The notes below the pieces were generated by a model that worked only from the letters and a program-made list of their open reading frames with translations, made no database searches and was not told the origin of the DNA. Shown here piece after piece: positions 31,550-40,791 of a stretch of DNA of 64,000 bases. The stretch covers positions 1,302,001-1,366,000 of the forward strand of contig OZ244721.1 in NCBI GenBank assembly GCA_965219235.1. Direction: 5' to 3'. The stretch is from CBDHCC01 sp965219235 (GTDB lineage: Bacteria > Pseudomonadota > Alphaproteobacteria > Sphingomonadales > Sphingomonadaceae). Each line of letters opens with the position of its first letter. Position 1 is the stretch's first letter. The translations under genes and the position numbers were made by a program.

Positions 31550-32770
31550 TTAGAGCAGCGCCTTCAGCGGCACGCCCGCATCCGCCAGCCGCTCCGGGGC
31601 GACCCGCGCGCGGGCCTCCACCAGCCTGCGCCCCGCCACGAAGTCTCTGGTGGCGTTGACGCAGTCGAGCGCCGCGACGGTGCCGTCGCGCAGCGAGATC
31701 GCCGACCAGCCGCGGCTCGCCGGATCGCCGCGCACCACGACCGCGTCGCGCCCGACGCTCAGGCCGACCGTCTGCAGCCGGAGGTCGTACTGGTTCGACC
31801 AGAACCACGGCACCGGCGGGGGCTTGCGCGGCGCGCCGGTCAGCGCGTCGGCGACGATCGCCGCCTGGTCGTTGGCGTTGCCGACCGATTCCACCCGCAC
31901 CCGCTCGCCGCCGGCCCAGGGCGAGCGCATGGCGGCGCAGTCGCCGATCGCGAAGACGTCTGGCAGCGACGTGCCGCCCGCCTCGTCCACGTCCACCCCG
32001 TCCGTTCCGACCGCTCCGGCGGCCAGCAGCGGCTCGACGGCGGGAACGATGCCGATGCCGACGATGGCGATGTCCGCCGCCATCCGGCCCCCGTCGGCGA
32101 GCCGCACGCCGGTCAGCCGGCCGCCCTCCCCCTCCAGCGCCGCCACGATCGAGTCCAGGTGGAGGCGCACGCCGCGCGCGCGATGCTCGGCCGCGTAGAA
32201 GGCGGACAGCTCCGGCCCGGCGACGCGGGCGAGCAGGCGGTCCCGCGCCTCCACCAGATCGACGGACAGGCCCAGCGTGCGGAGCACGGCCGCCGCCTCC
32301 AGTCCGATATAGCCGCCGCCGACGACCACGGCCCGCGCCGCGCCCGGCAGCTCCGCGCGCAGGGCGTCCACGTCGGCGCGGGTGCGGATGGTGTGGACGC
32401 CGGCCAACCCGCCGCCCTCGCACGTCAGCCGCCGCGCGCGTCCGCCCGCCGCCCAGACCAGAGCGTCGTAGGGCAGCGTCCCACCACCGGCGCAGACCAC
32501 CACCCGCTCGTCCGGCCGCACCTCCGTCACCATCGTGCCCGGCATCAGCGTCACGTCGCGGGTCGCCCAGAAGCTCTCGGGCCGGATCAGCATCCGCTCC
32601 CAAGGTTTTGCACCCGCCAGATATTCCTTGGAGAGCGGCGGGCGTTCGTAGGGCGGCTCCGGCTCCTCGCCGATCAGCGTGATCGGGCCGGCGAAGCCGC
32701 GCTGGCGCAGCGCGATCGCCGCCTGCGCGCCGCCATGGCCCCCGCCGACGATCATCACACCGGCGCTCAC
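31550..32770 (-). CDS. FAD-dependent ferredoxin/rubredoxin reductase family protein
   Basis: 406 residues with two dinucleotide-binding motifs: FAD site [20 protein letters not shown] at the start, NAD(P)H site [20 protein letters not shown] near 147, and the second FAD site [12 protein letters not shown] near 270, followed by the reductase C-terminal domain. Such enzymes pass electrons from NAD(P)H to ferredoxins of P450 or dioxygenase systems. No ferredoxin or oxygenase gene is adjacent; the next gene, an LLM oxidoreductase, lies one base upstream and is probably co-transcribed. Confidence 0.88.
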   Translation of the reverse strand: MSAGVMIVGGGHGGAQAAIALRQRGFAGPITLIGEEPEPPYERPPLSKEYLAGAKPWERMLIRPESFWATRDVTLMPGTMVTEVRPDERVVVCAGGGTLPYDALVWAAGGRARRLTCEGGGLAGVHTIRTRADVDALRAELPGAARAVVVGGGYIGLEAAAVLRTLGLSVDLVEARDRLLARVAGPELSAFYAAEHRARGVRLHLDSIVAALEGEGGRLTGVRLADGGRMAADIAIVGIGIVPAVEPLLAAGAVGTDGVDVDEAGGTSLPDVFAIGDCAAMRSPWAGGERVRVESVGNANDQAAIVADALTGAPRKPPPVPWFWSNQYDLRLQTVGLSVGRDAVVVRGDPASRGWSAISLRDGTVAALDCVNATRDFVAGRRLVEARARVAPERLADAGVPLKALL

Positions 32771-32771
32771 C

Positions 32772-33773
32772 TCAGGCGGCGCGGGCCAGCGCCACGTCCT
32801 TCATCGCGTCGGCCGTCAGCTCCAGCGAGCGCGTCTGGGCGGCGGTGTCGAAGATGGCGGTGGACACGATCACCTCGTCCACGCCGGTCGCCGCCACAAA
32901 GCCGGTGAGCGCCTCGCGCACGCCTTCGACCGTGCCGGCGACCGAACAGGTCAGCGCGCGCGCCAGCAGCGCCTGGGCGTTCGCCGGCAGGCTGTCGCGA
33001 TAGCCGGGGATCGGCGGCGGCAGCTTGCCGGGCCGCCCCGTCGCCAGCTGCACGAAGGACTGTTCGACCGAGGAGGCCAGCAGCGCGGCCTCCTCGCGCG
33101 TGTCGGCGGCCCACACGTTGAAGGCGGCGGCCGCATAGGGCTCGGCGAGTTGCTCGGACGGCCGGAACTCCGCCCGATAGAGCGCCAGCGCCTCGTGCAG
33201 GGCGGCGGGCGCGAAGTGGCTGGCGAAGGCGTAGGGCAGGCCCAGCAGCGCCGCCAGCCGCGCGCCGTAGAGGCTGGAGCCCAGGATCCACAGCGGCACG
33301 AGCGACCCCGCGCCAGGCGTGGCGGTGACGCCCTGCTCCGGATCGCCGGCGAGCAGCGCCTGCAACTCGAGCACGTCGGCCGGCATCCGGTCGGCCCCGC
33401 TCAGGTCGCGGCGCAAGGCCATCGCCGTGCGCTGGTCCGACCCGGGCGCGCGGCCCAGCCCCAGGTCCACCCGGTCGCCGTAGAGCGCGTGCAGCGTCCC
33501 GAACTGCTCGGCCACCACCAGCGGCGCGTGGTTGGGCAGCATGATGCCGCCGGCCCCGATGCGGATGGTGGAGGTCGCACCCCCGATGTGCGCCAGCAAG
33601 ACGGCGGTCGCGGCGCTCGCCACCCCCTCCATGCCGTGATGCTCGGCGACCCAGTAGCGGTGGAAGCCCAGCCGCTCGGCGAGCACCGCCTGGTCGCGGC
33701 ACTGGGCCAGCGCCTGCGCCGGGCCTTCGCCTTCACGGACGCGTGCGAGGTCGAGGAGGGAAAAGCGGGTCAT
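32772..33773 (-). CDS. LLM-class flavin-dependent oxidoreductase
   Basis: About 333 residues from ATG 33773 ([12 protein letters not shown]); the frame continues 8 codons upstream. Bacterial-luciferase-like TIM barrel: [51 protein letters not shown] stretch ([14 protein letters not shown]). Binds FMN or F420-like flavin; substrate unknown. Adjacent to the FAD reductase. Confidence 0.88.
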   Translation of the reverse strand: MTRFSLLDLARVREGEGPAQALAQCRDQAVLAERLGFHRYWVAEHHGMEGVASAATAVLLAHIGGATSTIRIGAGGIMLPNHAPLVVAEQFGTLHALYGDRVDLGLGRAPGSDQRTAMALRRDLSGADRMPADVLELQALLAGDPEQGVTATPGAGSLVPLWILGSSLYGARLAALLGLPYAFASHFAPAALHEALALYRAEFRPSEQLAEPYAAAAFNVWAADTREEAALLASSVEQSFVQLATGRPGKLPPPIPGYRDSLPANAQALLARALTCSVAGTVEGVREALTGFVAATGVDEVIVSTAIFDTAAQTRSLELTADAMKDVALARAA

Positions 33774-33836
33774 TGCCCCCGAAGATGGAGTGCGCACGGG
33801 GAGAGGGCAAGCCGCCCCCTCCCCCCGCCGCCCCGG

Positions 33837-34568
33837 CTATTTGGCCGGGACCAGATCCTCCTGGCGCGACCGCCGGGCCTCCGCCAACGGATCGGCGACG
33901 AACTCCAGCCCGGAATCGGCCTTCAGCCACGGCGCGGGCTGATCGTCCTTCGGATCGCCATCCTGCGACAGGTTGAACACCAGGTTCACCGTGTCGTCCG
34001 GGTCCAGGTCGCCGAACAGCGGCTCGTCCAGCTTGTCCATCGATTTCAGCGCATCCATGAACATCCGCGCGTGCGTCACCTCGCGCGTGGCGAGATGGAT
34101 CAGCGCCTTGCGCGTCCCCTCGTCCGGCGAGCGCGGGATCAGCGCCTCGTAGACGGCGAGCGCGCCCGCCTCCGCCGCCACGTCGGCGCGCAGGTCGCGC
34201 ACCGGGCTGGCCCCCTCGTCGACATAGGCGCCCGTCCAGCTGGTGCCCTGGCTGTCGATCAGGTGCGGCCCCTTGCCGCGGACCGAGAACAACGTGCTCT
34301 CATACGCCTTTTCCTGGGTGGCGCCGCTGGAGTGCGCCTCGATCAGATGGGCGACGATCTCCAGATGGCCCAGCTCCTCGGTGGAGATGTCCATCAGCAT
34401 GTCGCGCAACTGCGGATCGTCGGTGTGCTGGGCCTGGGTGAAATACTGCAGCGCCGCCTTCAACTCGCCGGTCGCGCCGCCGAAGGTTTCCAGCAGGAAC
34501 TCAGCGAATTTGGCATCGGGGTTGGTGACGTGGACGGGGTGGAGCAGTTCCTTGTGGTGGACGTACAT
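33837..34568 (-). CDS. Manganese catalase family protein
   Basis: 243 residues from ATG 34568 (AGGAG 10 nt upstream). Ferritin-like four-helix protein: MYVHHKELLHPVHV, AALQYFTQAQH, DISTEELGHLEIVAHLIEAH, DLRADVAAEAGALAVYEALI, TREVTHARMFMDAL. The E, E-x-x-H and E...H residues provide the di-manganese site; disproportionates hydrogen peroxide. A six-copy heptamer repeat lies just upstream of the ribosome site (34602-34643), which might affect expression. Confidence 0.92.
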   Translation of the reverse strand: MYVHHKELLHPVHVTNPDAKFAEFLLETFGGATGELKAALQYFTQAQHTDDPQLRDMLMDISTEELGHLEIVAHLIEAHSSGATQEKAYESTLFSVRGKGPHLIDSQGTSWTGAYVDEGASPVRDLRADVAAEAGALAVYEALIPRSPDEGTRKALIHLATREVTHARMFMDALKSMDKLDEPLFGDLDPDDTVNLVFNLSQDGDPKDDQPAPWLKADSGLEFVADPLAEARRSRQEDLVPAK

Positions 34569-34601
34569 GATGGCGGTCTCCTGGCGGTGAACCCCTGCTG
34601 G

Positions 34602-34643
34602 CTGACGACTGACGACTGACGACTGACGACTGACGACTGACGA
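34602..34643. repeat. Heptanucleotide tandem repeat (CTGACGA)6
   Basis: Six perfect copies of CTGACGA directly upstream of the Mn-catalase ribosome site and about 105 bp before the divergent GST gene. Repeat number could change by slippage and alter the spacing of promoter or leader elements of either gene. Confidence 0.9.
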
Positions 34644-34750
34644 ACGCGAAGGGAGAACCTTCGGCCCCGCCCGGTGGTTCCGGAGGTCGGGACACCATTT
34701 CCCCGGTTTTTCAGTGCCATCCGGCCCACCCACGCGACAGGAGACTGCCC

Positions 34751-35377
34751 ATGCCCACCCTCTACACCATGCCCGGCACCTGCGCGCTGGCGCCCAACAT
34801 CGCCGCCGCGTGGCTCGACGCGCCGGTCGCGATCCACAATCTGGCGCACGGCGAGCAGCGGCAGGCCGCCTACCTCGCCATCAACCCGCATGGCCAGGTG
34901 CCCGCGCTGACCTTCGAGGACGGCGACGTGCTGACCGAGGCGGCGGCGATCCTGGCCTGGTTGGGCGCGGAATACGGGACGGACGCCTACGCCCGCGACA
35001 CCGCGCTGGGCCGCAAGGAGGCGGAGGCGCTGTCCTACATGACGTCGGAGGTCCACGCCGACTACGGCCCCCACTTCGCGCCCCAGCGCTTCGCCGAGGA
35101 CGAGGCGTGCCAGGCGGCGGTGAAGGCCAAGACCTACGAGAAGCTCGCCACGCACTACGGCTTCCTGGAGGACCAGCTGACGGAGAACGGCGGCGAGTGG
35201 CTGCTCGGCCGCCGCTCCTTCGCCGACGCCTATCTCTATGTGCTGACCCGCTGGATCGAGCTGACCCCGCTGGAGGTCGGCGACTGGCCGGCGCTGAAGG
35301 CGCACAGGGGGAGGATGGAGGCCGACGAGGGGGTCAGGGTGGCGCTGGCGCGGCAGGGGATGGAGGGGGTGGGGTGA
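34751..35377 (+). CDS. Glutathione S-transferase family protein
   Basis: 208 residues. N-terminal thioredoxin-like domain (TLYTMPGTCALAPNIAAAWL; NPHGQVPALTFEDGDVLTEA with the cis-Pro and the glutathione-gamma-Glu binding E) and C-terminal helical domain (WLLGRRSFADAYLYVLTRWI). Fits the beta/BphK-like bacterial GSTs, detoxification. ACAGGAGAC precedes the ATG. Divergent from the Mn-catalase. Confidence 0.93.
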   Translation: MPTLYTMPGTCALAPNIAAAWLDAPVAIHNLAHGEQRQAAYLAINPHGQVPALTFEDGDVLTEAAAILAWLGAEYGTDAYARDTALGRKEAEALSYMTSEVHADYGPHFAPQRFAEDEACQAAVKAKTYEKLATHYGFLEDQLTENGGEWLLGRRSFADAYLYVLTRWIELTPLEVGDWPALKAHRGRMEADEGVRVALARQGMEGVG

Positions 35378-35427
35378 GGGGGATCGCTCCCGAGGCTGCG
35401 GGAGCAATCGACTGAGACTTGGTCCCC

Positions 35428-35664
35428 TTATAGGTCGTCCTCTCCAGCGAGATCGTCGTCGGAGGGGACATAGCCGAGAATATCGCCAGGCACACAGTCG
35501 AGGTAGCGGCATATTGCCGCGATGGTGGAGAAGCGCACACCTTTGACTTTGCCGGATTTCAGCAGCGACAGATTCGATTCCGTTATGCCGATGGCCCTCG
35601 CCAGCACGTTCGACCGGACCTTGCGCTGCGCGAGCACCACATCGAGGTTGACGATGACCGGCAT
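35428..35664 (-). CDS. XRE-family transcriptional regulator
   Basis: 78 residues forming a small helix-turn-helix protein: VNLDVVLAQRKVRSNVLARA, GITESNLSLLKSGKVKGVRF, AICRYLDCVPGDILGY, acidic tail. This short Xre type usually follows a DUF2975 membrane protein, as here (TGATG one-base overlap with 35664-36287), and the pair is thought to act together. Confidence 0.92.
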   Translation of the reverse strand: MPVIVNLDVVLAQRKVRSNVLARAIGITESNLSLLKSGKVKGVRFSTIAAICRYLDCVPGDILGYVPSDDDLAGEDDL

Positions 35665-36287
35665 CAGACGAATTCGGCCACCTCGCGCTCGGCCCGGCTG
35701 CCGGCATCAAGCGCCCAGACGACGGCGATCGCGGCGAAGGCGAGCAACAAGTGGAGTGCGAGCCGATCGAACTCGACCCCTATGTACCACCTCGCGCCCA
35801 GCGGTGTGCCGGGAAACAGGACCATCGCGTCAAGGCTGATCGCGAGCGGCGTGGCCACCGCCAGCACCAGCGCCGAGAAGGACGCCCGCCGCAACCACGG
35901 CAAAGCGCGCGCCAGATCATCTCCTCGACGCGCAGCAAGCGCTCTGAGTGCAAGACCGATGAAGACCATCAACGCGCCGAAGGGCAAGCTGCCAACGAGT
36001 TGCGCTCCCCCAAGGCCGGCGCGCACCAACGGTCTGGCAAGATGACGTTCAAAGGCGGCTCGAGCACGTGGCGACGCCTTCAGCGCTGCGCGCGCCTCCT
36101 CGGGCGCGAGAGCGACAGGATCGGTCCGATCCATGCACTCGCCCGACTTGCACCGCACATCCAACCCGGGCCACACGGTCGCACCGACAACGCCGATCAC
36201 GCTCCCTAGCCCGGCCAGCAGGAACAAAGCGGCGGCGAGCGTGGCGAGTCGGGCTTGCCGGGGCCTGAGAGAATAGGACTGCGACAC
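35664..36287 (-). CDS. DUF2975-type membrane protein
   Basis: 207 residues with four hydrophobic segments (ATLAAALFLLAGLGSVIGVV, GSLPFGALMVFIGLALRAL, SFSALVLAVATPLAI, LHLLLAFAAIAVVWAL) and a Cys-containing extracytoplasmic loop (VRCKSGECMD). DUF2975 proteins occur next to Xre regulators, possibly as membrane sensors; function unproven. Co-transcribed with the regulator. Confidence 0.82.
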   Translation of the reverse strand: MSQSYSLRPRQARLATLAAALFLLAGLGSVIGVVGATVWPGLDVRCKSGECMDRTDPVALAPEEARAALKASPRARAAFERHLARPLVRAGLGGAQLVGSLPFGALMVFIGLALRALAARRGDDLARALPWLRRASFSALVLAVATPLAISLDAMVLFPGTPLGARWYIGVEFDRLALHLLLAFAAIAVVWALDAGSRAEREVAEFV

Positions 36288-36374
36288 AGGAATCTTTCTG
36301 TTTGACGATATGCAATTGCCCTTTTACACCATCACGATCAGCTGTGCATCAGTTTTTCAAGAAGGGGAAGGGTG

Positions 36375-37028
36375 ATGATCTCGTTAAGGCAGACCCTGGG
36401 TATCGCGGTGGCGTTCGCATCGGTTCCGGCCGCGGCTCAGGATGGGCGGGAGTCCTTGCGCTCCTCCAATGCTGAAGTTGCGGTCGCTGTCCTGGCCCAC
36501 GGCATCCGCAAACCCTTTAGAAGCCCACCGCCCCCCGGTTTCGACCTTTACGAGGGGGAGGAAGAGGGCGGGACCGCCGACGTGGAGATCGTCTATCGCA
36601 GTCCGCCTCTGGCTGAGGCATTGAAACCTCGCCTGACGGCAAAGCTTCAGCTCAACACCGCCGGTGGGACGAGCTTCGCCAGCATCGGCGCGGAGTGGCG
36701 TCAGCATTTCCTGCGTGACCGTTTCTATGTACAGACCGGCGTCGGACTGACGATCCATGATGGCTACACCTTCACTCCGAACCCGTTCGCCCCGGGTCTC
36801 TCGACGTCCGAAACGATGCGCAGAGTTGATCTCTTCAACAACAGAACGTCGTTTGGTTCTCGAGTGTTGTTAAACCCCAACTTGTCTTTGGGCCTCCGGA
36901 TGAGTGATCTCTGGACCGTGGAGGCGGCCTTCGAGCATTACAGCCATGCAGGAATTTTTTCGGCGCAGAACCCCGGAATCAATACAGTTGGGCTCCGGCT
37001 CGTCTATGGCTTGGCGAGGAGGTGGTAA
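36375..37028 (+). CDS. Acyloxyacyl hydrolase / PagL-like lipid A 3-O-deacylase
   Basis: 217 residues with signal peptide (LGIAVAFASVPAAAQ). Outer-membrane beta-barrel pattern; C-terminal EHYSHAGIFSAQNPGINTVG holds the H-x-S pair and NPG turn of PagL catalytic sites. PagL removes the 3-O acyl chain of lipid A at the outer membrane. ATG 36375 after AAGGGG; a GTG one codon earlier is possible. Confidence 0.78.
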   Translation: MISLRQTLGIAVAFASVPAAAQDGRESLRSSNAEVAVAVLAHGIRKPFRSPPPPGFDLYEGEEEGGTADVEIVYRSPPLAEALKPRLTAKLQLNTAGGTSFASIGAEWRQHFLRDRFYVQTGVGLTIHDGYTFTPNPFAPGLSTSETMRRVDLFNNRTSFGSRVLLNPNLSLGLRMSDLWTVEAAFEHYSHAGIFSAQNPGINTVGLRLVYGLARRW

Positions 37029-37030
37029 CG

Positions 37031-37366
37031 ATGTCGATCTTGGCGGCCATGGTGCTGAGTCTTCAACCTCCGGCAACCACACTATCCTCTCCGCCTGAGG
37101 AGGGCATCGTCATCGTCGGAGAGCGCATGCGACGCATGAAGCTCGTGACCAGAACCGATCGCAAGAGCGGCGTCAGCCGGTGCGTGTTCAAGCGGCGCAG
37201 CGGCGATGCCGAATTCGACAACCTGATGTGCGCCACCGTCCTAGAATGTGCAAAGACGGTGACCACGAGGGCTCAGATGGAGGCCTGTATGAAACCGAGC
37301 CTCGACGCTTATAGCAGTCAATTGATGGCTCGGCGCGAAGCGATCAGAACTGGCCAAAGACAGTAG
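37031..37366 (+). CDS. Small exported protein of unknown function
   Basis: About 111 residues, AGGAGG 9 nt before the ATG, two bases behind the PagL-like gene. Weak signal peptide (SILAAMVLSLQPPA), then EEGIVIVGERMRRMKLVTRT, and two Cys pairs (RCVFKRRSGD, CATVLECAK). I recall similar small proteins in sphingomonads but no function. The IVIVGER word resembles the IVITA words in the RHS tips. Confidence 0.65.
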   Translation: MSILAAMVLSLQPPATTLSSPPEEGIVIVGERMRRMKLVTRTDRKSGVSRCVFKRRSGDAEFDNLMCATVLECAKTVTTRAQMEACMKPSLDAYSSQLMARREAIRTGQRQ

Positions 37367-37412
37367 AGCAGTCTTGCTCCCAGGCGTCCCGGAGGGAGCT
37401 GCTGCCAAAAGT

Positions 37413-37489
37413 TGGCGCGCCCGGAAGGATTCGAACCTCCGGCCCCCAGATTCGTAGTCTGGTGCTCTATCCAGCTGAGCTACGGGCGC
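37413..37489 (-). tRNA. tRNA-Arg(ACG)
   Basis: 77 nt with encoded CCA. Acceptor GCGCCCG / CGGGCGC, D-arm GCTCAGCTGGATAGAGC, anticodon stem CCAGA / TCTGG with loop CTACGAA (anticodon ACG at 37453-37455), T-arm GGAGG-TTCGAAT-CCTTC. Confidence 0.97.
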
Positions 37490-37616
37490 GCATTGGAGGG
37501 GCCGGATAGGCGGGGGGCGCGGCGGATGCAAGCCCGTGGGGAGTGCGGACCTCCCCTGTCTGCCGACAGGGAGGGGAGGAGCGGCCCCGGCCACCGCGCC
37601 TCCCCGCGTCCTCTCC

Positions 37617-37709
37617 CGTCATTGCGAGCGGAGCGAAGCAATCCAGACGCTCTCGCACCGTGACCTTTCCTGGATTGCCCTTCGTCGCCTGCGGCTCCTC
37701 GCAATGACG
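37617..37709. repeat. Palindromic CGTCATTGCGAG repeat, copy 1
   Basis: About 93 bp with ends CGTCATTGCGAGC and CTCGCAATGACG and inner arms GAAGCAATCCAG / CTGGATTGC. Widespread type of bacterial palindromic element. Other copies at 39631-39709 and 54627-54719. The space 37490-37838 holds this repeat, a short ACCTCCCCTGTCTG-type inverted repeat and no gene. Confidence 0.85.
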
Positions 37710-37838
37710 GCGCATGGGGTGGTGGCTCGCCGGAGACCGAGCTTCGCGCGCCGCGACCCGCTCCCGCCCCTTCCCGTCAGGAAGGGGAGACAAGACCGCC
37801 CGTTGCCGCCCCTGCCCGCCCCGGCTAGTCCCCTCGCC

Positions 37839-38393
37839 ATGACGTCGCCGGTCCGCGCCCCCGCTCCCGCTCGCGCCCGCCCGCTCGCCGAGCTGCTCGG
37901 CGTTGCGCTCATGGGCGGCCTGGGCGGCTGCGCGGGGGCGCTGGAGGGCTATCCATCGCTGGCCCCGCGCGCGGCCGAGGGCGTGTCGATCGCCGCGCCG
38001 ATCCCGGACGCGAGCACGCCGAGCCCCGCCGCGCCGCCCGCGCTCGCCGCCCGGCTCAGCGCGCTGAGGGGCGAGGCGGCGGCGGCCGGGCGGGACTTCA
38101 CGCCGCTCGCGCTCGCGGCCGAGCGCGCGGCCGCGGCGGCGCGGGGCGGCCCGCGCGACGGCGAGGCGTGGCTGGTGGCGCAGCAGGCGATCAGCCGGGC
38201 GGAGAGCGCCATCGTGCCGACCGCCGCCGCACTCGCCGAGCTCGACCGGCTGGTCGCCGACCTGCGCCTGACGGCGGCAACCGAGCCGTCCACCGACGGC
38301 CTGGCCGAGGCGCTGGCCGCGCGCGCGGCGGTGGAGGCACGGCATGAAGCGCAGGTGCGGCGGGTGGAGGCGCTGCGGACGGGACTGCGCTGA
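37839..38393 (+). CDS. Hypothetical lipoprotein-like protein
   Basis: 184 residues from ATG 37839. N-terminus with Arg-rich start and ELLGVALMGGLGGCAG, a possible lipobox. The rest is Ala-rich and helical (LAARLSALRGEAAAAGRDF, AWLVAQQAISRAESAI, ALAELDRLVADLRL), probably a coiled-coil-like periplasmic protein. No family recognised. Confidence 0.62.
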   Translation: MTSPVRAPAPARARPLAELLGVALMGGLGGCAGALEGYPSLAPRAAEGVSIAAPIPDASTPSPAAPPALAARLSALRGEAAAAGRDFTPLALAAERAAAAARGGPRDGEAWLVAQQAISRAESAIVPTAAALAELDRLVADLRLTAATEPSTDGLAEALAARAAVEARHEAQVRRVEALRTGLR

Positions 38394-38430
38394 GGCCTGC
38401 GAAACAGGGGCACCGGATTAAACCTGACCA

Positions 38431-38518
38431 CCGCTCAGGCTGAGCTTGTCGAAGCCTCTTGGAGTCGAAGGGCGGGTCTCCGGCGGGACGGGCGCTTCGA
38501 CAGGCTCAGCGCGAACGG
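38431..38518. repeat. Palindromic CTTCGACAGGCTCAG repeat, copy 1
   Basis: Inverted arms around GGCTGAGCTTGTCGAAGC and GCTTCGACAGGCTCAG, about 88 bp. Same family as the perfect copy at 41557-41641. Confidence 0.8.
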
Positions 38519-38557
38519 TTTAGATTCTGTCCCTATCCCTGTCCCTAGTTCCTGCCC

Positions 38558-39553
38558 CTACCCCTCCGCCAGCCACCGCGCCGCATCCAGCGCGTAATAT
38601 GTCAGCACGCCCCTTGCCCCCGCGCGCCGGAACGCGAGCAGCGTCTCCAGCGCGAGCGCGCGGCGGTCGGCCACTCCTGCGGCGGCGGCGGCCTCGATCA
38701 TCGCATATTCGCCCGACACCTGATAGGCGAAGACCGGCACGGCGACGCGCTCGGCGACCGCGCGCACGATGTCCAGATAGGGGAGGCCGGGCTTGACCAT
38801 GACGCTGTCCGCGCCCTCGTCCACGTCGAGCGCGACCTCGCTCAGCGCCTCGGCCGCGTTGCCGGGGTCCATCTGGTAATGCCGCTTGTCGCCCGTCAGC
38901 CGCGCGCCCGATCCGACGGCGGCGCGGAATGGGCCGTAGAAGGCGCTGGCGTACTTCGCGGCGTAGCTCATGATCTGGACGTCGTGGAACCCGTCGGCCT
39001 CCAGCGCGGCGCGGATCGCGGCGACGCGGCCGTCCATCATGTCCGACGGGGCGACGATGTCCGCGCCGGCGCGCGCCTGGTTGAGCGCCTGGGCCACCAG
39101 CCGCTCCACCGAGGCGTCGTTGGCGACCAGCCCGCGCGCGTCGAGCACGCCGTCATGGCCATGGTCGGTGTAGGGGTCGAGCGCCACGTCGCTTACGACG
39201 CCGACCGGCACCCCGGAGTCCTTGAGGGCGCGGGTGGCGCGGCAGACGAGATTGTCGGGATTCAGCGCTTCTTCCCCGTCAGGATCGCGCCGGTCGGGCG
39301 GCGTGTAGGGGAACAGCGCGACGGCCGGGATGCCCAGTTCGGCCGCCTCGCGCACCGCCGGGACCAGCCGGTCGACGGAGCGACGCACGACACCCGGCAT
39401 GGCGGCGATCGGCTCCTCGCGCCCCTCCCCCTCGCACACGAACAGCGGCCAGATGAGGTCGGCGGGGTGCAGCCGGTGCTCGCGATGCAGCTCCCGGCTC
39501 CAGGGGGCCAAGCGGGTGCGGCGGAGGCGGGTGGCGGGATAGCGGGCGTTCAT
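38558..39553 (-). CDS. hemB: Delta-aminolevulinic acid dehydratase (porphobilinogen synthase)
   Basis: 331 residues from ATG 39553. Condenses two 5-aminolevulinate molecules to porphobilinogen in haem synthesis. Family marks: LIWPLFVCEGEG, VALFPYTPP, SDVALDPYTDHGHDG, active-site lysines in SYAAKYASAFYGPF and SVMVKPGLPYLDIV, ending LTYYALDAARWL. Length is normal. Flanked by palindromic repeats on both sides. Confidence 0.97.
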   Translation of the reverse strand: MNARYPATRLRRTRLAPWSRELHREHRLHPADLIWPLFVCEGEGREEPIAAMPGVVRRSVDRLVPAVREAAELGIPAVALFPYTPPDRRDPDGEEALNPDNLVCRATRALKDSGVPVGVVSDVALDPYTDHGHDGVLDARGLVANDASVERLVAQALNQARAGADIVAPSDMMDGRVAAIRAALEADGFHDVQIMSYAAKYASAFYGPFRAAVGSGARLTGDKRHYQMDPGNAAEALSEVALDVDEGADSVMVKPGLPYLDIVRAVAERVAVPVFAYQVSGEYAMIEAAAAAGVADRRALALETLLAFRRAGARGVLTYYALDAARWLAEG

Positions 39554-39630
39554 GCCGCGTGGTCTAGTGACCCGACCCGCCGCCGCCAATGGGAGCCCTG
39601 GAGTTGGATGACATCGGATCGAACCGGCTC

Positions 39631-39709
39631 CGTCGTTGCGAACGAAGCGAAGCGATCCGGATCGGCGCGCCTTCTGGATTGCCGCGTCGCTTCGCTCCTC
39701 GCAACGACG
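39631..39709. repeat. Palindromic CGTC(A/G)TTGCGA repeat, copy 2
   Basis: Ends CGTCGTTGCGAAC and CTCGCAACGACG, inner GAAGCGATCCGG / TCTGGATTGC. Shorter, diverged copy of the element at 37617-37709, between hemB and the lipid kinase gene. Confidence 0.75.
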
Positions 39710-39739
39710 ATCCGACGTGACGTCGTCCTGCGCTAGCCG

Positions 39740-40630
39740 ATGATCGGATCGTCCCGAGCCGCGCTGGTCGTGAACGCCCACTCGCGCACCGGCGAGGCGA
39801 GCTATGAGGCCGCGCTCGCCCGGCTGACGGAGCGGTTCGACGAGGTGGACGGGCATCCGGTCACCGACCCCCGAACCCTGGATGACGTGGTGCGGCGGGT
39901 GGTCGAGAGCCGGCCCGACCTGCTGGTGCTGGGTGGCGGCGACGGCACGATCTCGTCCACCGTCCACCATCTCGTCGGCACCGACGTCGCGCTCGCCGTC
40001 CTGCCGCTGGGCACCGCCAACAGCTTCGCGCGCGCGCTCGGCCTGCCGCTCGATCTCGACGGCGCGCTCGACGTGGCACTGTCGCCCGGGCGGCGGCGGA
40101 TCGACCTGGGCTTCATCGACACCCACTCCTTCGCCGGTTGCGCTGCGCTCGGCATCCAGCCGAAGATCGCCCAGACCGTGCCCGACGGCCTGAAGCGGGT
40201 GCTGGGCCGCGTCGGCTATGTGCTCTGGGGCGTGTGGAAGACGGCGCGCTTCCACGCCTTCCGCATGGAGCTGGAGGCGGACGGCGAGAGGCACCGGCTG
40301 CGGGTGGTCGAGGTGCGGATCGCCAACGGCGCGTTCCTGGGCGGGACCGAGGTGGTGGAGGACGCGCGCCTCGACGACGGACTGCTGACGGTGCAGGCGG
40401 TGGTCGGCGTCACGCGCAAGCGGATGATGGCCAACTGGATCCTGACCGCGCTGCACATGGAGGCGCGGCACGAGGTCGAGCGCGACTTCCACTTCCGCAC
40501 CGGCCGCCTGACCACCCGCCCCGCCCTACCGATCTCGATCGACGGCGAGGTGCTGGCGCGCACGCCGGTGGACCTGCGCTGCGAGGAGGACGCGCTGCTG
40601 GTGGCGGTGCCGGGGGAGCGGGGGGAGTGA
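39740..40630 (+). CDS. Diacylglycerol kinase family lipid kinase
   Basis: 296 residues. DAGK catalytic domain: ALVVNAHSRTG, LLVLGGGDGTISSTVHHLVG (nucleotide-binding GGGDGT), VLPLGTANSFARALGLP, and the C-terminal beta domain with LDDGLLTVQAVVG and PALPISIDGEVL. Resembles YegS/DgkB-type soluble lipid kinases that phosphorylate diacylglycerol or related lipids. Confidence 0.92.
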   Translation: MIGSSRAALVVNAHSRTGEASYEAALARLTERFDEVDGHPVTDPRTLDDVVRRVVESRPDLLVLGGGDGTISSTVHHLVGTDVALAVLPLGTANSFARALGLPLDLDGALDVALSPGRRRIDLGFIDTHSFAGCAALGIQPKIAQTVPDGLKRVLGRVGYVLWGVWKTARFHAFRMELEADGERHRLRVVEVRIANGAFLGGTEVVEDARLDDGLLTVQAVVGVTRKRMMANWILTALHMEARHEVERDFHFRTGRLTTRPALPISIDGEVLARTPVDLRCEEDALLVAVPGERGE

Positions 40631-40639
40631 AGGAGGAAG

Positions 40640-40663
40640 CCCTCTCCCGCTTGCGGGAGAGGG
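40640..40663. terminator. Strong hairpin after the lipid kinase gene
   Basis: Perfect 11-bp stem CCCTCTCCCGC / GCGGGAGAGGG with a TT loop, starting 10 bp after the stop. No long T-run follows, so it could be a terminator or one arm of the palindromic GGGTGAGGG repeat family. Confidence 0.5.
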
Positions 40664-40760
40664 TTGGGTGAGGGTGGCGAGCCGAAAGGCTCGCGCGCTC
40701 CCCCGGAGCGCCACCCCTCATCCAACTCCGCCTAACCAGCAAGCTGGCAAGGCTCCGTAT

Positions 40761-40784
40761 CCTTCTCCCCTGAAGGGGAGAAGG
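40761..40784. terminator. Strong hairpin after queE
   Basis: Perfect 11-bp stem CCTTCTCCCCT / AGGGGAGAAGG with a GA loop, 8 bp behind the queE stop on the minus strand. May end transcription of queE; also part of the repeat-rich gap 40631-40791. Confidence 0.5.
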
Positions 40785-40791
40785 TCCTTTG

